Source: Druceiella hillmani (Eukaryota > Arthropoda > Insecta > Lepidoptera > Hepialidae). From it: a DNA stretch of 64,000 nt. The stretch lies in the NCBI GenBank assembly GCA_039881145.1, contig JAYKKI010000061.1, forward strand, positions 9,646,001 to 9,710,000. Reading direction: 5' to 3'. The stretch's first letter is position 1. Each line of letters begins with the position of its first letter. The translations under genes were made by a program, and so were the position numbers. Shown in pieces: positions 45,661-58,300 of the stretch. The notes beneath the pieces were generated by a model. That model ran no database searches, had not been told where the DNA came from, and saw nothing but the letters and a program-made list of their open reading frames with translations.

Positions 45661-47384
45661 ATTTTATTTCAACGAAATATAAAAAAAAACACACGAAACC
45701 AGATATGCGATACGTTAAACACTAGTTTATGTGGGACCGTCAAGATCGTATCAGTCGGATCATTACGAGCGAATGGATTATGAACCGGTTTAGTGATCTA
45801 AAGTGCAGCCATAAACCATCGGTTGTACGTGGCCGTTTGTTGCTGGCAGCGTTTGTCGGAAGAAATAATATGCCATACAATTCTTACATTATTTCTAATT
45901 ATATGGCGTTTCTATTATTATGTACAGGCCAGAATTTTGAGTTATATTGTGAATAATTAAATTAACTTTGAATTTCTATTTAGTCTAGCAAAACTAAAAT
46001 CAGATCATTTAGATTAAGAGGTTTTTATGATGTCATAACAGCCTGGAGACCTAATGTTTCATAATATAGACTTAGTTTATATAATGTGTATAAATTATTA
46101 TTTAGTATATTTGTTTTAAATAATAGAATATAGAACATAAATATAATAATCTGTACAGATAATAAAATTGTAACAGAGTGATTTCTGTACACTGAGAATA
46201 TTTTCAAAAAGGGATTGATTTAGCGTATAGAATAATAACAGAAGCCAGAAAGCACTTTTTTTACAATTTTTGTATATCTGACTGTATACTTTGTACGGGT
46301 ATCACGCAAAATTTACTCGATGGATTTTGGAGAAATTTGATATGGTAATAATATGTACTCAAGAGCAATATATAACACAAAAAAACAATTTTTTTTCTAA
46401 TTATACGTGAACGAAGTTGTAGGCATAACTAGTTGAATACAAAATAAAAAACTACCATATAAAGAGGAAGCAGTCTGATTCAAACATATTTTATGTGTTA
46501 AAAATTGAATACTTCGAGAAAGAAGTGAAAGAAGTGAATTGAAGGGAAGGCGGGAAACACTACTTTAACTACACAAGGTAGAGAGACCGGGAAATCTTTT
46601 AAACATATTGGAAAGTTATCTAAAACTTAGTTCCGAAGTGGCAAAATATATAGTGCCATCTAGTGTTAACATCAGCAGTTAATTTGTACGATGTTGTACA
46701 CATATCTGCCGGGTAAACACATGGAACTTTATGCTTATGATTGAAATGAGGTACATCCAGTAAAAAAATTAAGTATTTTTGTAAATCAGAGATATTTTCC
46801 ATAGGAAAATAGGCTTCAAAAAACGGAAAATTATGCATTTTTTCAAATGTACAACCATTAATAAATTAGCCAAATTCCATATTTTGACGCTTACGTTTGA
46901 CGTTCGGCGCTAAATAAAACAAATACTTTTATCACAGTTTTATTTTACTTTTATCACAGGTTTACATTGAGATAATGCGGGAAATGAAATTAATATTTTC
47001 GACACATTGAGAATTGCTTTGTATTTGCTTACGCAAAACTAATTGTTTTAAAACCATAATAATTTCTAATTCACTTCCTCAATTGCTTACGTGTCTGTAA
47101 AGTGCCATTTTTATTTGTTGGCGTCGCTCATAACGATAACGATAATACCGTCGGTGACAACAATAACGATAATAGTGTTAATAATATTACACCATGAGTA
47201 TTATAGTAATATTCTTGATCGTTGAGGAAAAAATGCGGAAAAGACAACACGTGGGTCGGGTATCACAAGTAACTGTTTACAATTCGAACACAAGGTTTTT
47301 TACGTATAAAACTAGTTTATGGTTGTTATCGCGACGGTTTTCCTCTATCATGAGTCATCACTTCATTTCTTGTACATCTGTAGT
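45661..47384. other. Stretch without recognised gene
   Basis: A 75-codon open frame at 45729-45956 (DRQDRISRIITSEWIM...) has ordinary-looking composition but matches no family I know. No repeats were noted. Confidence 0.4.
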
Positions 47385-47425
47385 TTAACCCTAGAACCGC
47401 ACCCATATTAGTATTAAGTTAACGG

Positions 47426-47441
47426 TACCCTGGGGTACTCG
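47426..47441. promoter_or_regulatory. piggyBac subterminal semi-palindrome, left
   Basis: GGTACCCTGGGGTACT, about 37 bp inside the left end, with ACCCCAA nearby. The same core occurs twice near the right end, so it may be a transposase binding site. Confidence 0.6.
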
Positions 47442-47560
47442 TGCACCCCAATCCAAAAAACGCGTTTATAAAAAGGTAATAAAGTTTTATTAAAAATCAA
47501 CGTAAATAGACATTTTTAACTATAATGTCAGTCTTATTAAACATAAAATACTAAGGCACA

Positions 47561-49318
47561 TTAAATATCTACACAGCTTTGGCATATTTTCTTCTGATGC
47601 TCATTACAAATGAAAATTTTACACTTGGCACACTGAGTGCGAGATTTTCGGTCTTTAGACCTTGGACAGATGGAACATCTTCCTGATTTGGGAACCGAAG
47701 GAGTTGCCGTAGCTATTGCTCGTTTTCTTCCCAAGATATCTCCAATAGTTATTTGTAGGGACGTTGGCAAAGTTCGATATTGAAATCTGATTTCCAGGTG
47801 GGGTTTTACGAGATCAAAAGCGAGCGTCTTCAGGTACGTACGTCTATTCTTGAAATCTTGCTTATTGGTGGCGTTTGATGAATGTAGCAATATCATAGAA
47901 TTAATCCCCACGATATTTAGTATCCCATAGAACACACAAAGGCTCCAGCGGCGGGTTTTGCGCGATACGCTGTATGTATGACAAAGTTGGTCGAATGTAT
48001 CAACTCCGCCCTTTGTTTGATTGTAAAAGCTTATTATTTCCGGCAAATTAACAGTTTTGACTTTATCTGACTTGTAGTGCATGGTCGAGAGCATGAGAAC
48101 ATTTTTCTTTATTCCTTTGCTGAGTTTTGAAGGAACATATGAAAGCAAAGTGAGGTCACGTTGTTTTTTTTCAGTAAAATGAGTAGGTATTTCGGTTTTA
48201 TTTTTTTTAATGTTCCAACTGTAGTTACATTTTTGGACAGCAGTAAGTTATGTTCTCGTTAGTATTATGAATAGTGGTTGACAGTTCAAGCGCGTAATAC
48301 TCAGCAACGGGTTGTCCTCTAGGAGTGGAATCCTTTCCGGTGTATATTATGCTGTTTATCATGTAATACGTCTTAGCATCACAAAACATTAGCAGTTTTA
48401 TCCCATATTTATCTGGCTTTGAAGAGATGTGCATGCGAAATGGAAACCTCCCTCTGAAACCAAGCAACTGTTCGTCTATTGTAGTCTATGTAAGTCTCAA
48501 CTACATGATCAAATAGTTCTTTTACAGGAGCCAATCTATTTAACTGTCTTCTCTCACTTCTTGTCGAACGATCGTCAAACCGGAGACAATTTGTCAGGAA
48601 TTCAAATCTTTTCTCACTCATAGTCGACCGAAAATAATTGATACCTGTACTTTTATCAAAAATTTCTTTGACAGTTAAGTTATTTATTTTCAGCACTCCC
48701 GCCAAATAATATAGGCCAAAAAGGGCTTTCAACTCTGTTATTGTCGTATCTCTGACAAACGACGGTCGTGTGTTCGTTTCAGTGAACTGAGTTGGCCTGT
48801 CGGACTTATATTTTTTGCGCTGCTCTGAAATCGCCTGGTTAATGTTAGACACTAAAGACTCCAAAACCGCGCCCGTAAAAAATAACTGCCAACAATCTAA
48901 CGCAGTAGTTACAAGTTTAGCTGGGCCTTTGTTACCTGGAGGATGAAATATAATATTCCTCTGTGGTGTGCGTGATAAACGAGGACGAGATCCATTCCAT
49001 ACCAAATTTTTCAGAATTCTTCTGTTTTTTTCTACCTCTACCACGCAAAACATCTGGAACACTAAGGACAGTGATCGGCGAAGCATTAGAACCCACCTGC
49101 GAAGACTCTTCAAGTTCTTCTTCTGAATCCTGAAGTGATTCTACTTCTAAAGCGTCAGGACTTTCTGCGTGTCCAAAATTCTCCTCAAATCGAAAATCTT
49201 GAATGATTTCGTCCGGTTCATCTTTTGACGCCTCGCCTAAAACCACATCTTCTGATTCTTCTACCTCCATAAGAATATTCTCAATCTCATTTTCATTTAA
49301 AACATGTCGTGACGTCAT
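47561..49318 (-). pseudogene. piggyBac transposase pseudogene
   Basis: Starts with ATG at 49318 and an acidic N-terminus (EVEESEDVVLGEASKDEPDE region). The frame shifts near 49030. The catalytic core continues to about 48470 (LFFTGAVLESLVSNIN, LKALFGLYYLAGVLK, MSEKRFEFLTNCLRFDD). A short duplication (ATAGAC repeated 10 bp apart near 48485) shifts the frame again before IDEQLLGFRGRFPFRMHISS, which holds the first catalytic Asp. After AEYYALELST and NENIT (to about 48240) roughly 20 codons are missing, including the D.W.TS block with the second catalytic Asp. Sequence resumes at VGTLKKNKTEIPTHFTEKKQ and goes on through GGVDTFDQLCHTYSVSRKTR to a cysteine-rich zinc-binding tail (RCSICP, QCAKCKIFICNEH). 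Not functional. Confidence 0.93.
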
Positions 49319-49559
49319 CTAAAACAAAATAGAATAACAGAACATAAGTATCAAAACATAAACAAAACAAAAATGTATTGAAAACACATAAAACTTTTAT
49401 GGTGTAGGTATAAATGGTGTATAGGTACCATACAGCACATTTTGTATAAAATATGTACCTATAAAAGGTTTATATACAATCCTGATCAATAAATAATGTA
49501 ATAACTGTAAAAAAATTAACTAACACATAAATAAATGAAACTAAAAATACTTACGTTGA

Positions 49560-49575
49560 AAGTACCCTGGGGTAC
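49560..49575. promoter_or_regulatory. piggyBac subterminal semi-palindrome, right inner
   Basis: AGTACCCTGGGGTACT followed by GTTGTACCCCAAC. It matches the left motif. Confidence 0.6.
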
Positions 49576-49737
49576 TGTTGTACCCCAACAAGCAATATAT
49601 CCGTCCACTCGCCAACAGGACCGTCGCTCAACTGAGGTATCGGTACGTCCCCCCACCCTGTATAAATACACGGACCCGCGAAAAAGTTCGTTTCATAGCA
49701 AAAAAGTTATAAACTATTTTAATTATTTTTTTTTAAA

Positions 49738-49753
49738 TGTACCCCAGGGTACG
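49738..49753. promoter_or_regulatory. piggyBac subterminal semi-palindrome, right outer
   Basis: TGTACCCCAGGGTACG, the inverse orientation of the other two copies, merging into the right terminal repeat. Confidence 0.6.
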
Positions 49754-49766
49754 GTTCCAGGGTTAA

Positions 49767-51885
49767 ACCAAGATGTAGAAATTAATGTAATGATTATTTT
49801 GTCGAAAAGATAGTCTACATTTTATCATATAGAAACTTTCAACTTAATACGTCATAAATATGCTGAGCGAACATAAATTATAACATGTAAAAACTGAGTC
49901 ATTTTAAAACAACAAATGAAGGTTACCAATGAATTATTAATTTAATTCTCTAATAAACATTTTAAATTATTGAACCTTACTTACTACTTATCGAACCGCA
50001 TCTGAACTATTCAATTAAGGAGAAGGGTTCATGAGAGCTGCATGCCGACATCTTATTTGGCATATTTTTCTTGTAACTCTGGAAATTACCATCAGGCATG
50101 CGTAGCATTTCAGGTGCTTTATCTTAACTTCATTTTATTTTGTTATTCTATTCAAAATCGAATTTTGTTGAAATTACCTCGCGTTACAATTATATTTCAC
50201 CCCTGTAACTTAATAATACTTTAGTCAAAGTTCCGAAATGATGTCTCCAATTGTCAAAAAGTTGAAAGGTGGAAGTGGTATACAAAACTCAAGTAAATCT
50301 GTATGTAAAACATACTTTTCGTTTTCTCCTATTGTTTTTTCTTAATCGCAGATAGTTCTGAAAACTAATTTTCATTTTGTCTAACTCGTAATTGTTTTTT
50401 TTAAATTTAGGACACAAGACGTAAACCTATTCTTCTTATAAAATTATGGGGAAATTTTTTATTAAATACTCTTTGTATTAGATATTAATTTCGTAAAGTT
50501 TATTGCCATATATTATCTTTAAAAAAAAATTAGGACGTTTCTCTCTCTCGTTTCACTGCCTTTTTGTTTATTTAGATTCGTGTAATAAAAAATGACTAAC
50601 CTAATATAAACATAAATTTGACTGTTAGCAGTTTAATTAGGATGTAATAAGTGCATCAACGTAAAATTTATGAAAAAAAATTCAAATTTTCGGAAGTAAA
50701 CAAGTGCTAAAAATTTGTGTCAAAAAACAATGACATAGTTGCCGTACATAAATTATGAAACTAACTTATTTTCAAAAGTATTTTAGTAACTTCAACAAGG
50801 CTTTAAAATTTTTTTTTTTTAAAGAAACGAGGTATTAAGGAAGAGTCCTTTGTTTATTTCATAAATCATAATTTCAAGCTGGCACGGATTGAAGAAACCT
50901 TGACAGAGTTACAAACTTAACGTTTAAAAAAGGGTGGCAATATATAATTCTGACGTTATATTTAATAATGCCCTCTACCAATAAATAATGGCTCTCTACC
51001 AATAAATAATGCTCTCTACCAATAAATAATGCTCTCTACCAATAAATAATGCTCTCTACCAATAAATAATGCTCTCTACCAATAAATAATGCCCTCTACC
51101 AATAAATTTGAAAACTTGTTTTTTAAATTTTTTTATTACTGATATTTAATTAGCATATTTTTAAAACGTTTTACTAAAACAACAATTATAGGTGTACTCA
51201 AATACTTAGTTATGTCACACACCGTAGAAATGCTGCGGGTAATTAAATATTCATTGAATAATAATAACTCAGTATAATCATGCAAAATATTCATATTCTA
51301 ATATACTTTTTGCCTAATGAAATTATGTTGCTCTTACCGCATGTTCTCAAATTCATTTCATATCTCACTAATACTGTCATCGAGCCGTCTATACGAATGT
51401 GGTTTTTTGTATCTCAATCAGTTGTATCGTACACGTTAGAGAGGTACCACGTATTTGTTTACGTTCTTTGCTAAAAAATGTGTTTTAGTAATTCATAATA
51501 TAATGATATGTTAGTGATATATCGTACTAGTTTGTTGTTATTATAGTCAAAACGAAAAAGTGTTGTCCGTATATTTTACTTATGTATGTGCAGTGTTAAA
51601 TTTACATATATTGAAGACAAAATAAAGACATAGACCCCCTTATTGAAAAAAGAAAATATTTATTTCGTAACTTATAAAAGAAATTGACAAAACCAAAACC
51701 AACCAGCTAAAAATATAAAATAAGCATCTAAGTAAAATAAAGATAGCGAACTTGCTGATGCCAACACGGCGGCTAACAGACAAGGTTTATCATAATAGTA
51801 ATCGATACATACGAGTCGTCCAGGGTTTCTACGTACTTTAGACGTGTCAAAGTTTTTTCATAACACTATCTTTCATAAAAACAAA
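49767..51885. other. Intergenic region upstream of gene B
   Basis: No gene recognised. It holds a 20-bp minisatellite (50965-51107). The promoter of gene B should lie toward the right end; no convincing motif was found. Confidence 0.45.
50965..51107 (+). repeat. 20-bp minisatellite, about 7 copies
   Basis: Head-to-tail units GCTCTCTACCAATAAATAAT with one-base variants at the edges. Confidence 0.95.
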
Positions 51886-51961
51886 ATGATAACGAGTTGG
51901 GCGAGATTGGTCACTTCATTTGTATTCGTATCGGTAATGCATGAATCAGAGGCGTTTACTG
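51886..51961 (+). CDS. Gene B exon 1: signal peptide, tandem donors
   Basis: Encodes [20 protein letters not shown] and five more codons. Two donors exist with the same GGTGAGTATCC context: GT at 51962 and GT at 52001. They are 39 nt apart with an open frame, so use of the second adds 13 residues without shifting the frame. Confidence 0.82.
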
Positions 51962-54900
51962 GTGAGTATCCTGTACTGCGTCAATTGGAGGCTTATATTG
52001 GTGAGTATCCATATTATAATAAAACATAACCAAATATATCATAAACCAAAATATAATAATGGTTTAAAATAAATTATAAGTTAAATATTATACATTAATT
52101 GTTTGTTTGTTTCTTTACCTGGGGGTCTGACAACGTACCACTTAAGAATGTTACTGTCGTACTCTTTAGAGCCTGATGTAGAAATTGAGTGTTTTTTGAA
52201 TTTTTATTTGTCTTCCTTTCAGCTCATTTATTTATTTGTTCGTGTTTGCATCACTTGATAACTATTAAGTTTAAGTGGACGAAAATTTATTTTTGCATTT
52301 ACTAGATTTTAGAAAATGAAATAAAATATACTAAAATAACAGAAATTTATAAAATAACTAAAAAAGTGTTATCACATTAACGATAATGAAACAATAGACC
52401 ATTGACTAAATATGTCATTGCTACAAACCTATTGGATATACCGAGTAGTGCACATAAATATAACCCATGCTAACTAGTGTCGTAGAATCAAGATGATTAG
52501 AGCTTATATATTGTAATAAAATATATTAAAAATTATATTAATGACGAAAACAAATGTTACTTGCCCCATAATTATTCAGATGTTTTTGGTCACCAATTTA
52601 TTAAATTTTTGGGCTTTTTGAACATTGTTAGATGATTATAATGCAAGGAGTGATACAATCTAGCAAGGCTATTTAATTATTCATTATACATCGTTTATAC
52701 GTAACATTTTTGTTATTAATTTATGCTATATTGAGACAGACTTCAAAAATTGAAAAAGGAAATGCTTACTGAAAACTCGCGGCAGCCATATTTTGTTTCC
52801 AAATATTTATCTACATGTAATAACTTTTTGACATCTTTTATCTGCTGTTTAAAAAGATCCGAACGGAAGTTTATTGCGAACAGAAGGTTATGCGATATCA
52901 TCTGTTCGTCCGTCGGTCAGAGTTTTTTAGTTCCTAAACAGGATAACTCTTGATGTTCTATATACTATGTAATATTATTTTATTCTATATACTATGTAAT
53001 TATTTAATCGTGTACCAGTAAAAATGTTTCAAATGGTATAAAAATTGATTCCGAAGGGCTGCTATATAAGTATTTCAAAATGGGGAGAGAGCGTCGAATT
53101 TTTATTGTACTTAAGCAGTAGCGTTGAGAAGAGTGTAAACGTATTTTTCAAAATAATTCTTGTTGAAAAATAATTACGCTAGAGACTTGCAAAATTGCAT
53201 AAATTAGACCATTTTCCTAGCCATATTTTCATATTAATCTGTAAGTCATGAATAATAATGTAAGTTTTCTAATTATAGCAATATTCTGTGATATCACTAA
53301 AATATAGTGTTTATCCAGGATATATATTTGCTATCCAAATTCAAAAGTATGTATGTATTATAGCACATTGTAATTCTTGACTATAAAAGTACTGAAGCCT
53401 TGCAACACGACTTCGACCCACATTTCATATTTTATAGAAACGAGCTCAGCCTTCTCGCAATTTATATTTTATTCTTCCATACAAATAGAAATAGCATGAT
53501 ATGATATTGGGGCTGTATGGCGGACGAACCGTAATTTCAATACCCAATGTAGTCAAATATATCGGATATATAATAATTAAACCCATCGAATACATCGAAA
53601 CACATAGTTAAAACATTTCTTCTGAGTGTGATGAGGTGTTCTCGCGATGACGATATATTCTCATACGAGATCGTTGCTCTCGAACTTTTTTCCAAACAAC
53701 AGACAAACAATTGCTAGTGTACCAATCTGTGATAACTTACCTTTCATTTTCCAAAAACATTTTTGCATAATAACGTGCCCAACCGAAAAAAGATGCGACA
53801 ATCTTTTTTTCAGCTTTCTTCAGTTTCGTAGACAACTTTTTTGAAAGAAACATATACTAGGTAGACTACCACTTAGTTTCGGATTCGTAACAGTGTATCT
53901 AGCTTTCCCTGTCCGTAGTGATGTCGAGAACAGAATTTGAGTGATCTCCGTCGAATTTTTCTTAGAATTTGCTACAACGATCAAAGCGGAAAACTTGCAT
54001 AAATCTGCTGATATATTTAATTTCATCTTGATTTTATACACAAAATTTACAAATTGCCGCTAATTTCTTAAAACAAACGATAAATAAATATAACTTTTTT
54101 GTTGAATAAATCTTTTATTACAAGTGGCTAGCTTTAAGATCTTTCAGTGCAATTTTTAGTTTGTAACTTGTGTTTTTAAATAAGTGCAACGTGATTGTCC
54201 TCATTATTTGTTATTACTATTAGCAATCCGAGATTATTTTTTCAGTGAAATGAAAAATATATTAAAATCAAGGGACAATTTATATTTATCCTAATCTATT
54301 ATACTGTTTGTGTCCGTCTGTATTTTTTAAATGTCGATCATGAACTTGTACTAGTTTTTTTTCCGTGATAGAAATTATACACCTAAATTAATTCGAAATT
54401 GTGTATTATTGATTTAATTAATGTTTTTTTGTTTATTAATAGATCTAAAGTGTTTTCAATTAGTACATAAATGTATTACGTAAAAATATTTTGTGCCTAA
54501 CCGCAGGTCAATATAAATAAACGAAATTTTTTTAGAGTTTTTGACTGTGCTATTTGGATGCTTCCGTATAAGAGATTTAAAATTTATTTAAGAAGAAATA
54601 GAGTAGAAACCCCACTCTCTATAAGGTCATTTCTGCACTTTTTCTTCTATCAAAATACTTATAGCTTGGAATTGTTTTACCTCTTCTAGGGTGAAAATGG
54701 CAGTTAAGCATATTCTATTATTCATTGTATGAAATATCGTCAAATTTAATGATAGTGAAACTATTTATGAAATTTAAAATTTTTGGAACGATATAAATTG
54801 CATACTATATCTTTCACAGGCGAATAAAAAATGTATAATTCCTCACGGAAATAGAAATCAATGAATTTTTCTCTTTCCTTGTGCTATAAGTACTCACGTT

Positions 54901-55300
54901 ACGCCGACTTTTGAGATGGTAGGTCGATCTGAAGTACACTAACGGTTTTGATGACGATGTAAGTAATAAGCTATATTTTTTGTTGGGTGAACTAGAAAAC
55001 CTGCAATTTACAATAATTCAAGGCCATAAGTCTCAGTGTATGATAATAAGTTCAATTCGACTGCTCAAGCCACGACTTTCTGTGTAAAAGATCTTTGATA
55101 GAGAGATGGACGGATGGACGGATAAGACAGTTATCTACTTGGTTGATTAAATGATTAAATGAAGTTTTGTCTTGATTATGGGTTAAGAGAGTGGATGATG
55201 GTTCTTTTGAAAGAGTCCATCAAGGACACATGTAAATAAGTAGGTCGAAACACCATTTTAAAACTGAATGTAAATTTAAAACAATTATCATTTAGAAAAC

Positions 55301-55391
<91 letters not shown>

Positions 55392-58300
55392 TTTAATACT
55401 TGCAGACTACACAACACACTATGATTACATTAGTAGGTTCATAATAGTTATTTCTTGTACTAATACGTCTAATTTAATGAGTATAATATAATTGCAGACA
55501 CACCATGCAGTCCAAGGGGAGGTCAACCTCATGATTGTGTGAAGGTATCCGAATGTCCTATTTTCTCTCAACTTATTCAAAGGCAACCCCAGAGTGAAGT
55601 AAAGGAGACGTTAAAAAAGTTACATTGCGGCTATCACGACAAGATACCAAAGGTGTTTTATTATTTTTTTACGTATTAAAAATACCATTGTCACAGCTTA
55701 TCTAATATTACCTTTTAATTAAGTACCTACATATCATACCTATCATAATATATACCAATATTCTATGTATCCAAGTGATTACATCACAATTAAGCTACAG
55801 TGATTTGTGTCTATTTGTCGTTTTTAAATATTTTCTATGTATTAAATGTTTTTAAAGATTATTCAGAAACAATTACAGTGTTACTAATATTTAAAATATA
55901 ACACATCGCAAATTATGAAATGGGTAAAAGTAAGTACACAAATATTACGGTGCGACTATTTGAACCATCTGTTTATTTATTGATATCAATTTTTATCAGC
56001 GTTTCACAATTTTACAGTGTGGTGATTCCTTTACATGAAAAGTTTCAGACCGAATCACATGTATCGAATAGCTACATATTTTAAACGTTGTAAAGTATAA
56101 GTCGTCGTTTCTCTTAAAATATATATCACTCAGGATTAATTTGAATAAAAATTGTAATCGCATTAAGTGTCTGACAATTGTATAATTTTATTTATCTGTG
56201 CTAAAATTCTTCAATATAGAATAGGTCTTGCAAAATTAATTTTAATTTTAATTCTAATTTGTTAATCGTTAAAAATTAAATCGGACAGATACAAATAATC
56301 ACGCGAACAAGCTACGCGGGCAAAAGTATTTATACTTTTTGGTAGTAAGCAGGATAGTAAGGAAAGTATTAAGTTCTAGTCATTTTTCAGTACATCGTCT
56401 ACATATAATTTAATATCTATTTCACTAGATTTGCTGCCTGCGTAGGGAGCACAAGAATTTACATCTACTGAAGCAAAACGCATGTGGACAATATGATGAG
56501 AGTAAGACCAATGGTGGTCAAGTGGCTGATCTGAACGAGTTTCCATGGATGGTGCTTATAAGTTATAAATTTTGTAAGTTATTATAGACTCATTTATTTT
56601 TCAAATTAAACGTGAGCAAGTTGAGATCATCCGAAATACTTAATATCACTCCAGATGATCTCAAATTGCTCACATTATAATTAGAATATGTTTCATGTAT
56701 GCTGAACTGACCGAAGACTTTTTTATTCATAATGAATAAATATGGATAAATAGGTTATACATTGTTCTTGTATTCTAAATGTTGTCATTTGATATTGGCG
56801 ATTGTGAAAATAAATTGTTTGAAATATTCTGTCATGAACCGTCTAATGCATAATCCTCTTAATGTTAAGGTTCTGTAGCGTGGCGTTTATTATTAGGTTA
56901 GCAACTTATAAATCCCCCATTTCTGCACAAACAAATTTCAACTTGTTACATGTAGTCCATAAAATCAATCGTTAATTATATAAGCAGCATCGGTATCTAA
57001 CATTTGTCGCCAACGTGTAGAGAGAGCTAAAGTTCGTTCCTTGCAGAAATATTTGGGCCTTCGGCTGAAACACCGATGCGGTTCGATTTTGATATTATTT
57101 TCGTCTTTAAATGTTCTGTCATATAAATTATTAGACAGAAAGAAAAACAGATGGTAATTAGATGGCGAAAGATCTCGAGAGTGCGGTGGATCTATCCAAG
57201 ATAAAGTAGTTTTTCACGCATTACTTTTGTTATGTGGTATCGAGCATTGTCATGTAAAAAATAAATTTTGCGTTTATTTAAAAGAAGTTTAGCGGTGACT
57301 TTGCTCAATTGTTCACAACAAATCTTTTGTCCTATGAACAAATCTTTTGTCAAAACAAAGCAATTGTACTGTTAGCTTGAAAGAGTTCCCAATGAATAAT
57401 TCAATTAATGTCTCCATTTATAACCCACCATACACTCACAAGCATGTTTTATCAAATATTTTATTTTGGTCTAGGTACACCTTCTTCTCCGGGTCCTAGC
57501 CAGTGTCGTTTACGCTGAAAATTAACATAAGCTATTCACTTTTCATATCCTGTAACCAGATACTTTAGCATCAAATTGATACGATAGGAACCCATTAGCT
57601 CCAATCTCTGAAGTTGAAAAGGTCTTAACTCATGTGGTAGTCAAACGAAATATTTTCTTTTTTTTTCGTAAAGCATGAAGTTATTTTTCCACTAGAGTAT
57701 AAGAGCATTAAAATAGATTTGCCAAACAATGCAAACTTAATCTGGGATCCGTTTCAATAAGGCTTTTATTTTTTTCTAAATCAATTGTAGGGTTGCTTTG
57801 GATAGACATGTCAAAATTCCCTTCTTTCAATCTTTGGAACCAGTAATTGGCCATGTTGTAAGAGGGCATACCGGCACCCATCATTGTGTATGTATTGTGT
57901 GATCCTTCGCTGGTTTTTCGCCCTAAACGATATTTATGAAGAAAGAGTCCTCTAAGTTCACTTCAAAATACTTCAATTTTTAATTTATTCTTTACTCGCC
58001 AAAAAACAAGAAATAATCTAGAAACTTCTATAACATTCCAAGAATAGGTCGAAAAAAGTGGCTTATGAACAAGCCACTTGTTCATAAGCCACTTATGAAC
58101 AGTTGCTAACGTAATACCTATTATGAAAACCGGCATGAAAATAAATTTATTGGGAATATTTTTATATCACAAGTAATATATATTTTTAGGAATAGAAAAA
58201 TTATAGTTCAAGTAAAAGTTCGTGAAATTAAATACATAAACATTTGAAAATTTACTATAATCTTAATCGTTTTTAAAAATGTATGACTTTTTACAAATGA

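Larger units (their letters stand above)
47385..49766 (-). mobile_element. piggyBac-family DNA transposon, complete ends, dead
   Basis: Flanked by TTAA duplications (47385-47388 and 49763-49766). Terminal inverted repeats are CCCTAGAACCG (47389-47399) and, reverse-complemented, CCCTGGAACCG (49752-49762). The interior holds one degraded transposase on the - strand. Semi-palindromic subterminal motifs TACCCTGGGGTA occur near both ends. Length about 2.4 kb, as normal for autonomous family members. Confidence 0.95.

Noticed and set aside
45729..45956. 75-codon open frame with balanced composition
   Set aside because: No family match, no splice or promoter support, and the length is within chance. 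Left as unassigned.
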